Assembly (NCBI GenBank): GCA_947095535.1
Contig: OX352773.1
Coordinates: forward strand, 267,460,515-267,524,514
Direction of reading: 5' to 3'
Length of the DNA stretch: 64,000 nt
Origin: Poecilobothrus nobilitatus
Lineage: Eukaryota; Arthropoda; Insecta; Diptera; Dolichopodidae
Positions within the stretch are counted from its first letter, which is position 1. Each line of letters begins with the position of its first letter. Below the pieces are notes generated by a model that worked only from the letters and a program-made list of their open reading frames with translations, did not search any database and was not told the DNA's origin. Made by a program: the position numbers and the translations under genes. Shown here one piece after another: positions 1-11,419 of the stretch.

Positions 1-46
1 CCACCTTTCAATCAAAGGGTCCTGGGTTCAAATCCCGGTCAGGTCA
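1..46 (+). repeat. 3' end of a tRNA or tRNA-derived SINE, cut by window edge
   Basis: The first 46 bases hold a T-arm-like hairpin (CTGGG, loop TTCAAAT, CCCGG) with a good box B (GGTTCAAATCC), followed by a possible acceptor strand TCAGGTCA and an A/T-rich tail. The 5' half lies outside the window, so an intact tRNA gene cannot be told from a SINE head. The other two tRNA-like sequences in this window are SINEs, which favours that reading. Confidence 0.4.
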
Positions 47-96
47 TATAAATAAAAAATATGTAGTACTTTGTAGTAATAATGTATATCGTATAA

Positions 97-640
97 TTAA
101 TAGTAGTAATAATATTTACTATTAATATTAAAATTAATAATAATAGTAATAATAATAATAGTAATAGTAATAATAAGAATAATAATAATAGTAATAATTA
201 TAATAATAATAGTAATAGTAATAATAACAATAATAATAATAGTAATAATAATAGCTGCTACAGTGAAGCTATCTTTGGTTATATCATGCAGGTAAGCTGC
301 TATATACTGCTGCACGTTGTAATCCACTGATGGCCCTGACTTTGTAGTAAAATAATAATAATATTAATACTAATACCAATAATAATAGCTGCTACAGTGG
401 AGCTATCTTTGGTTATATCATGCAAGTAAGGTGCTATATACTGCTGCACGTTGTAATCCACTGATGGTTCTGACTTTGTAGTAAAATTATATGATATTAA
501 TACTAATACCAATAATAACAGCTGCTACAGTGACAGTGGGGGTTACCTTCAACAATTACCTCATGTAGTAAGGTGTTATATACTACTACATGTTGTAACT
601 GTTGTAAAGGCTATAGTCACTGTTAGCAAAATAGTAATAA
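97..640. repeat. Trinucleotide microsatellite plus three 134-bp tandem units
   Basis: Imperfect AAT/AGT/AAC trinucleotides run from about 97 to 250. Three tandem units follow, each opening with AGCTGCTACAGTG, at 253, 387 and 520, a period of 133-134 bases. Units 1 and 2 are nearly identical across about 100 bases; unit 3 is strongly diverged. Open frames here are translations of the simple repeat, not genes. Confidence 0.8.
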
Positions 641-895
641 TAATAGGCGGATTCATTGTTTCCTTACAGTCCCACTCCCAATTCAATGTTTCCGTATCCA
701 TTTTCCATCATTTCCTATCCCTACTCCCTAACCAATATACTGCGTTCGCAGGTAAGGGTTTCATCCGATTATATTGGCTAAATTGGCTAATTGGGTTTAA
801 TCAGTAAGAATCTGACACTACCAAGTGGGAAATTCTTGATGTCTTTGGAAGATTCCCACCTTTCTTAAGAAAAAAGAAAAAAAAAGCCCAGCACT

Positions 896-1500
896 CTAGT
901 CTTTGTCCAGCTGTTCCTCATATCGCTGCCGTCGATGCTGCCTTAGAAGGCCTCTGAATTCACTCGACTTTCTCGCGGCTTTTATTACTTCTTCTTGTGT
1001 TAGTTTGAAGCTGTTAAGGATCTGCACATTTCCCTGTGATCTGTTGTAAACACTCCAGAGCCTGCCCTTTTTCTTCACCAGCCTTCTGATTGTTCCACTT
1101 GCCCAAATTGGTTCTATGCATTGTGGACTAACTTTCTGTTTTGGGGTTGTCAAGTTGACTGCCATTCTGAGAGGCTTGGTGAGGTTTGCTGCCTGCATCG
1201 GATTGATCGACTATGGACGCTTTCAAAGTTGCTCATCCACTTCTCTCTGGAATTTTGCCAGTTTCCATTCTTCTCCCTGTACTTTGTTTTTCTCCGGTGC
1301 ACATTTTCGTATCGACCGCTTGTAGTTCTTCCAGACTTCTTCCGAATACCATTGTACTAAATTTAAAAGTTCTACTTTTGTTGGTTTTGGAGATATGCTC
1401 GTTTGCTCTTGTGTTCATTCGGAACTTCCCAAAATACGAACCCATACCAAGGAGCAGTCGAAGTGAAAGTTACCTTCTTTTTGTAGTTTGGGTTGATAAA
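896..1500 (-). pseudogene. Decayed non-LTR retrotransposon fragment, endonuclease-RT linker
   Basis: The minus strand encodes, over two frames with stops, a basic stretch that resembles the linker between the endonuclease and reverse transcriptase domains of insect non-LTR elements (IRRLVKKKGRLWSVYNRS, then LRQHRRQRYEEQLDKD). The segment is less AT-rich than its surroundings. No endonuclease or RT catalytic motif is visible, so this is a weak assignment. The fragment seems to stop at a purine-rich run near 875. Confidence 0.35.
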
Positions 1501-3190
1501 AAGTGACAGACTATATTTTCGGGACTAAATACTAGGTACTAGGTAGTCGTTATTACGTTATGGTAACTTCCTCAGGTAACTGCTACGGCACTATAACTAT
1601 TTTTTCTACGATGAAGTAATATTAAAATTAACTGAAAATTTTAAGTTTAGGAACGTATCACAAAACCACCCAAAAAGTTTTTAAACCTACCTAGTAATTT
1701 TCAAAGTCCCAAAAATCGTAATTGGGATATAGAGTTTTAATTTACGGGGACGTTATTTTTCTAGTTTTTATTATGTCCTTGTTTCTTTATTTGGAACTAC
1801 AGAGACCCAGTTTTTATAAAGGAAACTTTGAAGTCATATAAACGTCTTTGTTACCTTATTTTGGAAGTACATAGAGGCGATAACTTAATAAAATTTTATA
1901 GTCGCAAAAGGTATTTTACTGCGGTTATGATTACTACAAGAATTTATACATACTTTGTTTTTGAGTTTTTTCTTTTTGTTTACTTTTTTTTCAAATTTAT
2001 TATATTCTTTCATTTAATTGTCAAACATTAATTCAAGAGCTAAAAGCAAAATAAAGCTAAAAGTTTTTTAATCTTTTAAAAATGAATTGCAATAAACGAA
2101 AAAATTACTATAGATTAACAACCTTGTTATATAGAAAAGTAAGAAAACAGATAAAGTTTTATAAAAATAAATCTAAATAAAGCTATTAATCACTGCGGAG
2201 AAACAATATCTCGTACCATATAGTATAGCATGCGAAACGATAAGGTAGCTAAAATTTTGTAGTTCTAAACTGTCTTTTTTGCGAAGGTTTTATTCGTATT
2301 CGCAACTTTATGGTGATATTTATTAGACTTTGCCCCTATGAGGTAACAATATACAATGGAAGACATATTTTTATAAAATGAACAAAATTAAGTTAAATCT
2401 GTTAACAATAAGATACGGATTTTTCTTCTATATCACATTCTACAAATATTTTTATTCATGTATTTACAGATGTTCGCTTTAATTATGTGCGATATTAAAT
2501 ATTTTTTAAACATATTTCATAACAAAATATAAATTTGTGTAGGTACAAAAAAATAGATAAACGAAATAAAATAATAAATAATGGCTTGGTACATGAATTT
2601 TGTCAAAAGTCAAACCTATTTTTTCTAGTTTTGCACTTTTGTTTTCAGTTTTTGATTTTTTTTTTCAGTTTGTTGCACTGATTTCTTTATCTACAAATTA
2701 TATTTTACTTATTTAAAAATTTTTAAACTTATGTTTCTAATCAAATATAAATTTTTTTTTGTAAACTAGATATTTCTTAAAACTCAACCAAATAAAAGAA
2801 AATAATGTATTTTTATATTGTCATTAATTACTATTTAGTATTTACTATTTAACTGACAGTGACAATTATATACATATATTTTATAATGTTGTCATTCTGG
2901 AGAGTGCAAAACTCATTTTATTGCTCCGTCAATATTTTCAGGGCAAGTTTTTAAAAAAATGTTGCAAGTTTTTAAAAATAATTTTTTTTCAAAAAAGAAC
3001 ACGAACATTTTTTTCAGTTTGCATTTTTTTTCAGAAAAGAACGGAAAAAATATGACTTGAAAAAAAAAGTGCAACCCCAGGTCAAAACTTTTTTCAGAAA
3101 AGAAAACGACATTAGTTTATAGGCAAGACGGAATGAAACGAAGGTAAAAGTAAAAAATAACGAAAGAGGACACTACTCGTGTGGAACACT
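1501..3190. other. Intergenic, AT-rich, no gene seen
   Basis: I see long A/T runs and short purine tracts. No ORF with protein-like composition, RNA gene or convincing repeat is present. The short open frame at 1828-2031 encodes mostly Phe, Tyr and Lys from T-rich DNA and is not supported. Confidence 0.6.
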
Positions 3191-3194
3191 ACTC

Positions 3195-3252
3195 AACATT
3201 ACAATTTTACTCATTAATTTATGTTTTAATAAATGAGTAAAATTGTAATGTT
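3195..3252. repeat. Perfect 21-bp inverted repeat (hairpin)
   Basis: The arms 3195-3215 (AACATTACAATTTTACTCAT) and 3232-3252 are exact reverse complements over 21 bases, around a 16-base loop. It could be the end of a foldback element. No flanking duplication was recognised. Confidence 0.85.
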
Positions 3253-3284
3253 AATGGGCCATATATATTTTAATTAATATATTT

Positions 3285-3425
3285 AATGTTTCATTCCGTT
3301 CTTATAAACGACTGAACTGTGTAGCATTCTGAACCAATCAGAGAGTTGAGAACTATAAAAATTACTCAACTAATAAGAAGTTTGCTACACTTTTAGAACA
3401 AATGATATAAACGAATGTTTATAAA
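3285..3425 (+). repeat. Dispersed repeat, copy 1 (inverted copy at 29.8 kb)
   Basis: About 140 bases here match, in reverse complement, the stretch at about 29845-29975. Shared blocks include AACCAATCAGAGA, AACTATAAAAATT and ACAAATGATATAAAC. The copies differ at many positions, so they are old. The family was not identified. Confidence 0.6.
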
Positions 3426-3444
3426 TATTATCATAATACATTAG

Positions 3445-4293
3445 CGATGTGACTTCTTCGTATATAAGTTGTAGTAAATCTGCTACTTTTTCGTGAGCAA
3501 AATGTACTAATTAGTAGATTTTTTAAATTAATAGATACAGAAGTTTACAGAGGCATTTTATAGTAAAAAGATTAACAAAATAAGTAAAATAAACAAAATA
3601 CAACACTATATATGAAAGAAAAACATTTAATTCTGTTTAAAACTAGGTTTGTATATAATAATAATAAATGAATAAAAAAAGCAAAACAGCCCTTTGATTT
3701 AAAAACATAGAGTAATAATATAAGAAAGGAAATAAACAAAGGGACAATTCTTTGACTTCTTAATATTGCACATTATATAACTAAATCAGTAATTTAGTTA
3801 TATAATGTGCAATATATGGCAGAAACATAATATCACATATATGTACATGTTTTTACATAAAAATATCTTAAATTAATTAAAATTCACCATCTGAAACTAA
3901 TATTTGGCAGAATATTAAAGGAGTTCTTCTCTTGGAGTATGCATTTCATTTTCTTTTATTTTTCTTAGAAGTGTTTTACAAAACATCATATATGTAATTG
4001 TATCGTTTTTTTATTTGTAATTAAGTTCATAAATAACAACATTCGATTATTTTTTCAATTGTCATAAAAGCTAAAAAAAAAACAATCCATGTTGCTCGAA
4101 CTTTTTTTTTATTTAAGTATAATTTATAAAGAGTAAAAGTATAAAATGATATGCTGATTATTGAAATAAAAAAGTTACATAGTTTCTAAAAAAATGTACT
4201 AAATTCCAACAATTTCTAAAAAGTACGTACATAATTTTTTCGACAAATAAAATGTAGCAGATCTGCTACAATTGTATGAAAGTCACATGGCAG
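3445..4293. mobile_element. Possible MITE-like unit with long terminal inverted repeats
   Basis: The left end (about 3447-3490: ATGTGACTTCTTCG, then TTGTAGTAAATCTGCTAC) is matched in inverted form by the right end (about 4245-4293). The right end carries the perfect palindrome TGTAGCAGATCTGCTACA at 4257-4274. The arms are about 45 bases with several mismatches. The roughly 850 bases between hold no transposase ORF. No target duplication was recognised, so the element call is inference. Confidence 0.45.
3763..3815. repeat. Perfect 24-bp inverted repeat, 5-base loop
   Basis: The arms 3763-3786 and 3792-3815 are exact reverse complements (ATATTGCACATTATATAACT onward) around the loop CAGTA. A transcript would form a strong hairpin. 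It lies inside the putative MITE-like unit of 3445-4293. Confidence 0.85.
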
Positions 4294-4548
4294 AGTCACT
4301 CAATATAAATACATATGTATATGGAACTTATATTTAATTTTTGATACGCCTGCACAAAAAATACGCGTGAAGTTCCTGTACGTTTCATTTTATTTAAAAG
4401 GCACACTTTATATATTGTTAAACCAAGCGTCAGTTATGTTGTTCATGTGAACTAGAACTATCACAATTAACTGAAAAAGCCATCATTTACAAGGGTTAGT
4501 ATGCTAGTATGTTAGTAAATGATGATAAATGTTATAAAAAAAACCTAA

Positions 4549-5050
4549 TATTTAATTGGTCATTACCACTGTTAGTAACTACTTATTAATATTAGTAATG
4601 TTGTTAATGGTAATAAAAAACAAAAAAACTAGCATTGCAACAAAACAAAAAGAATCTAACATGCAAGTTTAATTGCAATGTCAGACTAATCATGCAGACT
4701 ACGAGAATTTACAATGCTCGCATAATGTCTGGCTGTCAGTATTAATTTGTTAACGGTAATTGCGAAGAGCTAAGACCCTAAGTTAGTCTCTGTCAACATA
4801 CGCGAAATAGGCTCAAATTTGCCGTAGTCTGTAGAGTGGTGTGACACATTAAAAAGCTCGACCGATCTCAAATTATTCAGATTTTCTCTATACCTCATTT
4901 GTTCGGGAATATAAGGGGAGTTGATAACAATCTCCTGAACGAATATGATATTCGCCCTAGACGGCGTGACTCGAGGGAGTTCAAATTAATTAAAGAAAGT
5001 CTAGCTTCATATGGAGGAAGACGTATAGGATCAGTCCAAGCAAAATTGCG
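4549..5050 (+). repeat. Dispersed repeat family R, copy 1 (uninterrupted)
   Basis: About 500 bases match 22930-23379 plus 23862-23925 in the same orientation. Shared blocks include AATTGGTCATTACCACTG, AATAGGCTCAAATTTGCC and CATATGGAGGAAGACGTAT. The sequence is less AT-rich than its surroundings. A 65-codon open frame at 4899-5096 covers its 3' part but is not convincingly a gene. The element class is unknown; a solo LTR or non-autonomous unit would fit. Confidence 0.7.
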
Positions 5051-5099
5051 TAAAACGAAGCCTGTAATGCCCATTAGGGAGTTTCAAGTTGATTAGAAT

Positions 5100-5531
5100 T
5101 AAAATGTGGTTTTTATTAGATACCTATTTAAGTCGTTATGACAATATACAAAATATTAAACAAAAAATAAGTTATTCATTAATCATTACCATTTCCATGA
5201 TTTTGATTACATATTACTATATTTCTAATATTTTTCCAATATTTCCAAACAATATTTACAATATTACAATGTTTTAATTCTCTTTGCAACATTTTTAAGA
5301 TAAGACAATTGGCGATTAAGATAAGGTAATTGCTATTGCAATATGGCCACACTTTTACAATGTTCTGTTTGACATTTAAAATTAAAATTTTTATATTAAT
5401 TTTTTTCTGACGTTTTTGTTAATATTATGTGACGTGTTTAGTTGGTAAAATCGGTATTAAAAAATTAAAATTAAAATTTAGATATATTTAATTAATACAA
5501 TAATACATATAAATATTTAAAAGTAAATAGA
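5100..5531. other. Intergenic, 5' region of eclair
   Basis: AT-rich sequence between the repeat and the eclair start codon. It should contain the promoter and 5' UTR. No TATA box or initiator could be picked out with confidence. Confidence 0.4.
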
Positions 5532-6522
5532 ATGGATAAACTTTTCAAATGTTTAATTTTCACTTTATGTATTAACTTTTCTTTTGGATTGTACTTTCAC
5601 ATAGCAGAAACGGAAAGAAAATGCTTCATAGAAGAAGTTCCAGATGAAACTACAGTCATAGGTAATACCATTATTAAAAACATTAAAATTTATTCGTATT
5701 TCAAAAAAAGATAGAAGATAACAAAATGCGGGCAGAGTATACTTTATGTCTGTTCATACAAGCAAAAAGATGGTTGCCATTCAAAAAGAGAGTTTCTTAA
5801 GTTGTTAGCGGGAGTTTAGTGGCGGCAGCCTCCGAACTTGAAGAATTTAAATTTTCATATATCAGAGTTGACATTTACTTTTTTTGATTGAATATTTCAG
5901 AAAATAATCGAAAAAGTTTGCCCTTTTTTTATAACAGACATAAGTAAACTTTACCCCAAAATGCTTACGCATGCATCTAATGTAATTTATATTTTCTTTT
6001 TCAGTTAACTATAAAGTTGAATTATTTGATCCAAAATCTGGTGGTTTTATGCCATCATCACCTGGTATTGGCATGCATGTTGAAGTACGTGATAGTGATG
6101 ATAAAGTAATTTTATCTCGAGTATACAGTTCTGAAGGGCGAATTTCGTTTACATCTCATACACCTGGAGAGCATGTTATTTGTATGTACTCAAACAGCAC
6201 AGCGTGGTTTAGTGGTTCACAATTGAGAGTACATTTAGATATTCAAGTAGGAGAACATGCTATTGATTATGCTAATGTAGCACAAAAAGAAAAATTAACG
6301 GAACTTCAATTACGAATCCGTCAACTATTGGATCAAGTTGAACAAATAACAAAAGAACAAAATTATCAACGGTATAGAGAAGAACGTTTTCGTCAAACAA
6401 GTGAAAGTACAAATTCTCGAGTTTTATGGTGGTCTATTGCGCAAACTGGTGTTCTTTTGTGTATGGGATTCTGGCAAATGAGACATCTTAAAAGCTTTTT
6501 CGAAGCCAAAAAATTGGTGTGA
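5532..6522 (+). CDS. eca: p24 family cargo receptor eclair (TMED4/9 type)
   Basis: Two exons, 5532-5661 and 6005-6522, give 215 residues. The splice (ATAG|GTAATA ... TTTTTCAG|TTAAC) joins in phase to read TTVIVNYKVEL, as in the family. Order: signal peptide (about residues 1-19), lumenal GOLD domain, coiled coil around [18 protein letters not shown], one membrane segment, and a short cytoplasmic tail ending FFEAKKLV. The tail's aromatic and lysine residues are the COPII/COPI sorting signals known for p24 proteins. The product cycles between ER and Golgi in early secretory transport; alpha-class p24 proteins form hetero-oligomers. The length is normal for the family. The 343-base intron carries a MITE. 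The gene converges on the SLC35F6-type gene. Confidence 0.95.
5730..5957. mobile_element. MITE inserted in the eclair intron
   Basis: Terminal inverted repeats of about 25 bases (GGGCAGAGTATACTTTATGT at the left; the right end reads inward GGGGTAAAGTTTACTTATGT) enclose 228 bases. The direct repeat AAAATGC flanks both ends (5723-5729 and 5958-5964), a clean 7-bp target duplication. The core (TTAGCGGGAGTTTAGTGG, CGGCAGCCTCC) resembles, in reverse complement, units of the tandem array at 41.7-41.95 kb. No transposase is encoded. The superfamily is unassigned; 7-8 bp duplications occur with hAT- and P-type transposases. Confidence 0.85.
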
Positions 6523-6896
6523 AAAATGTTTATTTCTTTCTAAAATATTAGGTAAAATCACTTTATATAAGGATTTTTTTGTGTATTTTATAGTTCGCGT
6601 TTGAGAATATAGAAAAAAATTTAATAAAGCAGCGAATTTACCAAACCAACTTGTTTTCATTTTACACAGTTATTTTAGTTTCTAATAAAGCTGTACAAAG
6701 GGTTATTAAAGTTAAAAAAAAAAATTCTTTTTCGTTATATATTTTTATTTATTTAATTTCTCTAAATTTTGAAAAAAAATCAGTCGGATATATTTTTTTT
6801 AATCACTCAGAGATAAATTCTATACTACCTATACATAGTACACACATACGTATTATAAATGACATAATTTTTGAGTAAAATATCTTTAATATAAAA

Positions 6897-8240
6897 CTAT
6901 GCTTCAGCACTGTCAGCCGGGGAAGTTATCACATTTTCTTGATCACCCATATCATCATATCTTTGATGAGTCAATTTCCTTATAACCCATTTATAAATTT
7001 GAATAAATACAATATTTTTATAAGTAAATACTCCACTTAACAACATTAAAAATGCGATTATTATGGTTGCACTAACTACTTCCCGTTGCACAAGTAGAGA
7101 TATTATATAAATTGGAATAACGCGAAAACAATCTATAATGACTCGATTTATTGATGAAGTATTCTTCATAACAGATACTGATGAATAATTATATAACGCA
7201 ACTGAAAAGAAAAATATTACATGGGAGACAATAAGTGCTGGACTTTTATGGAGTTGATTAAATGCATCCGGTAAAAATTCAATTGAACCATTTGAATTAT
7301 TATTAAACGGTGGACCAATTTTAATAAAATTTAAGGGAATATATAAAAATAAGCTTAACATAAAACCGAAAACACCTTGCCAACCTACTGCTTGCATTGG
7401 TGCAATGTCAATAGTTTTTATAAATTTTTCTTCATAAACATATTGAAGGGCATGAAAAATTTGAGAGCATATTACAAGCAGATTTGCGGTAAGAATAGCT
7501 TTCCAATCATATTCAATAGGATAATTTACATCGTATATAATAACCATTATTAAGCTTATTATCACAAGTAACATTCCTAACCAATGTTGTATTTTTAGAT
7601 TTTGATTCAAGTAATGTACACCAAAAAAACTAACGAACAACAAAGATACTCCTGAAATACGGAAAAAATTAATAATGGAAAGTTTTTGTAATATTACTTT
7701 ATTTCAATGTTACCTCTTATTAGTTGCCAACTAGATGCATTTGTTATGTAAAGTGAAGTTAGTAATAAACTTGATGCTATCACATCGAATGCAGATGGTA
7801 AAATAAATATTATTGGTGAAAACTGTCTATTGCCACTTGTAATTAAATTAAGGTTTTCCGAATCGTCCTTAAAATTGAAATATAAGTTATGTACTAGTAT
7901 TTAGTAAATTATATTATATGTATTCGTATTAAGCTTACTCCTCTTCGTCCTAATATGAAATGTAAAAATTTATAAACTATTAAACACGTTATTTGTCCCA
8001 AAAACATTATTGTTGTCTGCAAAAGAGGATGCTGAAATCGACGATTTAAACCAGTAGAATCTTCAGCTTCTAATGTATCGGACCACCTAAACATTTTCAA
8101 TGTGAAGATCAAATTTGTAATTACGTTATCAAAAATACATCCCGACAATAAGAATTGCAATAAACTCACTTTATTATCAATACATTTGAAACTCCACAGA
8201 ATAAACTTATTAGTGGAAGGAATTTTATTACATCTGCCAT
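6897..8240 (-). CDS. SLC35F6: SLC35F6-type nucleotide-sugar/drug-metabolite transporter
   Basis: Four exons on the minus strand, 8240-8170, 8086-7939, 7867-7714 and 7651-6897, give 375 residues, close to the roughly 370 of the human protein. All splice sites are GT...AG and phases agree. Hallmarks of this EamA-like family are FQHPLLQTTIMFLGQ near residue 45, the paired helices, NASSWQLIRG at the third exon end, QHWLGMLLVI, and AVGWQGVFGF in the second repeat. About ten membrane helices are expected. The human protein is reported in lysosomal and mitochondrial contexts; the substrate is unsettled. The start MADVIKFLPLISLFCG matches the usual short N-terminus entering helix 1 directly. The gene ends 375 bases from eclair, tail to tail. 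Confidence 0.93.
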
Positions 8241-9258
8241 TCTAATTTTAAAATTACGCAGTTATATTTCCTTTATTTTGTTAAGGAAATAACTTATTTG
8301 TCAAGAGTTGGAATTTTTTATTCTCCAATTGTTGTTATTTTGAACCACAATATACAAGTATCTCTCATCTGTAATTGACAGCTTTCACTTAATTAGCTAT
8401 TATAACTAATCATTCAAAAGATCGGCATAAATCAAATTACCGACATTAACAGGTCAGAAGAAGAAATAGAAAGAGCCATCTCTTGGAAAATTATTTTACT
8501 GATTATTTTAAGAACATTTAATTGCAACAACATAGCATTTCAAAATAAAATAATTATAAATAATAAGATAATTAAATTATTTTATAAATATCATCAAAAC
8601 ATTTAAATCTTCAACTTTCTTTAATGCACAGTTTATAAAGTTGTATAGATTATTCGAATTTTCTTACAACAAATGTAATAATGTACTAATCGGATCAAGC
8701 AAAACGAAATGAAAAAATGAAATTGTACTATTTATTTCAAACAATAATAACAAATAATACATAATAACATACTAGTAACAAATAATAGAGTTTTCCAAAA
8801 TAAAAACGACGATTTCCCTTACAATTATTTTAATATGTAAGTTTATTATGTTAAAATTTTAAATAAAAAAACAGTAATGACACTTCATAATACTTTCACA
8901 TTTGTAACACTCCTTAATTCTCCTCGCGAGATTAAAAAAATTAACTCTATTACTCGATTGCTAATACATGGCTAGTACACACAAAATTTAAACATCGACT
9001 TAAAGTCATAAGTCATAAGTCTATGACATTTAATTAAAAAAAAAAATAAACAATTTTTACATTTTAACTCAGCATGGTATACATATACATACATTCATAG
9101 TCATACTGGATACTGCATATAAGATATATAGATATATTTATGAGTTACGGCATGTTACGGGCACCTGAGTATACACAAATATTAGGTACTACATAGGTAA
9201 ATTGTACATGTTTTTGAAATTGATAAATTTGGTAATAAATTAAATGGCAAAATAAATA
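8241..9258. other. Intergenic between divergent SLC35F6-type and ZAD genes
   Basis: About 1 kb of AT-rich sequence holds the two 5' regions. Short direct repeats occur at about 9005-9023 (AAGTCAT repeated). No gene was seen. Confidence 0.5.
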
Positions 9259-10498
9259 ATGGAAGAAATAATTTCAATCAATAGTCAAGAATTATCTGAA
9301 GATTACATAAATCGAATTCTGACATTATGTCGTCTGTGTTTATTTCAAACAAAAGAGCTTGATTTGGATTCAGATTCTTATTTACCAGACAAAAAGTGGA
9401 TAGATATTCTTATTAATGTAACTAACAATAGTTACCTTGACAATAATAACGAATATCCACAGGGTATTTGTGAGGAATGTTCATCTAAGCTAGTGTTGTT
9501 TTATAAATTTAAACAAAAAGTAGAAACATCTTACAACACCTTAGAAACTATTTTTAAAAATTGTGTTTTTAAGCAAAATATAGAAGAAGACGCTTGTAAA
9601 ATTGATTCGGAAAATAACATAAATGATTATGATACATATAGCAAAGATGATTTGATTGAAGAAGTGCATTTGAGTGAAGATGATGATTTAGAACATTTTC
9701 AAGAATTTGCCGATAATATTGTATATAATACAGACAAAGAAGTTGAAGAAACAATTAATAACGAAAAATTAGAAGAACCTAATTCAGAAGAGATTCAAAT
9801 AGAAAAAGATAATTATTGCTGTAATAACAATAAAGAAATAATATGTTATTTGGAAGTTGAAGAAGAAGAAGACAAAATATTTGATTGCGATGAATCTAAT
9901 ATGCATGATCAACAAGAATCATTTTTAAGTGATTCGTTGTATGAGCATGAAAATGAAACTAGCACTTTTAATGAAACCAATAATATCAAAAAGAAAGGAA
10001 AAAATAAAAATATTCAATGCGAAATATGTGGTGCGAAGTTTACAAGAAATTCAAGCTTAAGACAGCATGATACTGTGCATTCCTTAGAAAAAAAATTTGA
10101 ATGTGATCTTTGTCATAAAAGGTAAATGGAAATTATTTTACATGTTAAATTTCTTTTTATATAAGATTTATATTAAAAGGTTCACACGTAGAGCTCATCT
10201 TGATATTCATATGTTAATACATTCTAATATTAGACCGCATTCTTGTGATATATGCGGCAGAGCATTTACAAAATCTGGAGATTTAAAACGACATCAGAAA
10301 ATTCATTCGAATGTTTATGAATATATTTGTCATATTTGTAATAAGGAATTTAAAAGAAAAGAATATTTAACAACTCATATCAATTCACACTATGGTGTAA
10401 AACCATACAAATGCAAACATTGTAATAAATGTTATCAATCTTTAAGCGGCTTGTTGAAACATACAAAAAGCGTACATACATTTAAAGAAAACATTTAA
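9259..10498 (+). CDS. ZAD-C2H2 zinc-finger transcription factor
   Basis: Two exons, 9259-10121 and 10180-10498, are joined across a 58-base intron inside the second finger and give 393 residues. The N-terminal ZAD has its four zinc cysteines as C24-x2-C27 and C71-x2-C74; this domain dimerises and is specific to arthropods and some vertebrate relatives. A long acidic, Asp/Glu/Asn-rich linker (about residues 105-245) follows. Five C2H2 fingers then run from about residue 254 (CEICGAKF, CDLCHKRF, CDICGRAF, CHICNKEF, CKHCNKCY). Fingers 2-4 are separated by short linkers; the last has a longer His spacing (HTKSVH). It is presumably a nuclear DNA-binding protein. ZAD genes turn over fast in flies, so no one-to-one ortholog is claimed. 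Confidence 0.92.
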
Positions 10499-10575
10499 TT
10501 TTACGATTATACATAGATGTTTTTTTATTTTATAAAGACTTATAATTATAATTATTTACATAATATAAATTAAAT

Positions 10576-11419
10576 TTACAATTTTTTGAAGCTTTTACCT
10601 AATAAAAATAATTCTGTGGAATCTTGTCGACTTGATTTTGGTTTAATTCGGCGTACTACATTGTAAAATTTTAACATATCTTTTTCTAAATTATTTACAC
10701 TTTCACTATCCCATACTTTTACTAATAAATTACCATTTTTTTTTAATAATAATGTAGAACATTTTAATACATCATAACAAAGATTTACAATTTTTTCTTG
10801 ATCTAAACTTTTAACTCCTGTAGCATTTGGTGCCATATCTGATAATATACAACTAGCTAAACGATTTGACAAAAGATTTTTAATTTTGTCTTGTGCATTT
10901 GATTGAGTGAAGTCCATTCCTCCTAAAATAGTTGCTCCCTATATAAATTTTAAGTAAATCAAGTTATTTTTTTATATTTAAAATTACTTGGATTGGTTGA
11001 AATGATAATAAGTCAATACTAATAACAAATCCTTTTGCTAAGCGCCTATTTTCACCATTTGAATTTGTTCGTTGAACAGCGACTTGACTCCAACTTCCAG
11101 GTGCAGCTCCGCAATCAATAACCACATCTCCAGGATTAAGGATTTTATGTTTATCATCAATCTCTAAAAGTTTAAAAGCAGATCGGCATCTATAATTCAT
11201 AAATCTCGCCTAAAATTTAGATGTTTGAGCAAATTTGAAAACGTTTTCGGTACTTAAAACTTAAGCGGTACTTACTTTTTCAACATAAGGATCTGTTATT
11301 TGCCTTAACAGCCATTGATTGGAACTATGACTTTTATTTTTTTTCTTTAATGATTTTGAAGATGAAAACCGTATAACAGTTGATTTAGATATAAATGGAA
11401 TCAATAATTTAGTTCCCAT
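10576..11419 (-). CDS. Mrm2: Mitochondrial 16S rRNA 2'-O-methyltransferase Mrm2 (FtsJ/RrmJ family)
   Basis: Three exons, 11419-11276, 11209-10988 and 10938-10576, give 242 residues with phase-0 joins. The FtsJ fold shows RCRSAFKLLEID, the SAM-binding VIDCGAAPGSWSQVAVQ and LSDMAPNATG. The catalytic K-D-K-E tetrad is at about K61, D156, K196 (LLVKVWDSE) and E231 (STELFLLG). The enzyme methylates the ribose of a conserved uridine in the peptidyl-transferase loop of the mitochondrial large rRNA. I chose the start at 11419 because MGTKLLIPFISKSTVIRFSS is a plausible mitochondrial presequence. An in-frame ATG at 11563 would add 48 residues without such character. The gene lies tail to tail with the ZAD gene, 78 bases apart. 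Confidence 0.94.

Noticed and set aside
97..327. Minus-strand open frame rich in Ile and Thr
   Set aside because: It is the translation of a trinucleotide repeat.
250..640. CRISPR-like array
   Set aside because: Units are directly adjacent 134-bp tandem repeats without unique spacers, in a eukaryotic genome.
6424..6660. Minus-strand 78-codon frame at the end of eclair
   Set aside because: Antisense to the eclair membrane segment; no protein-like features.
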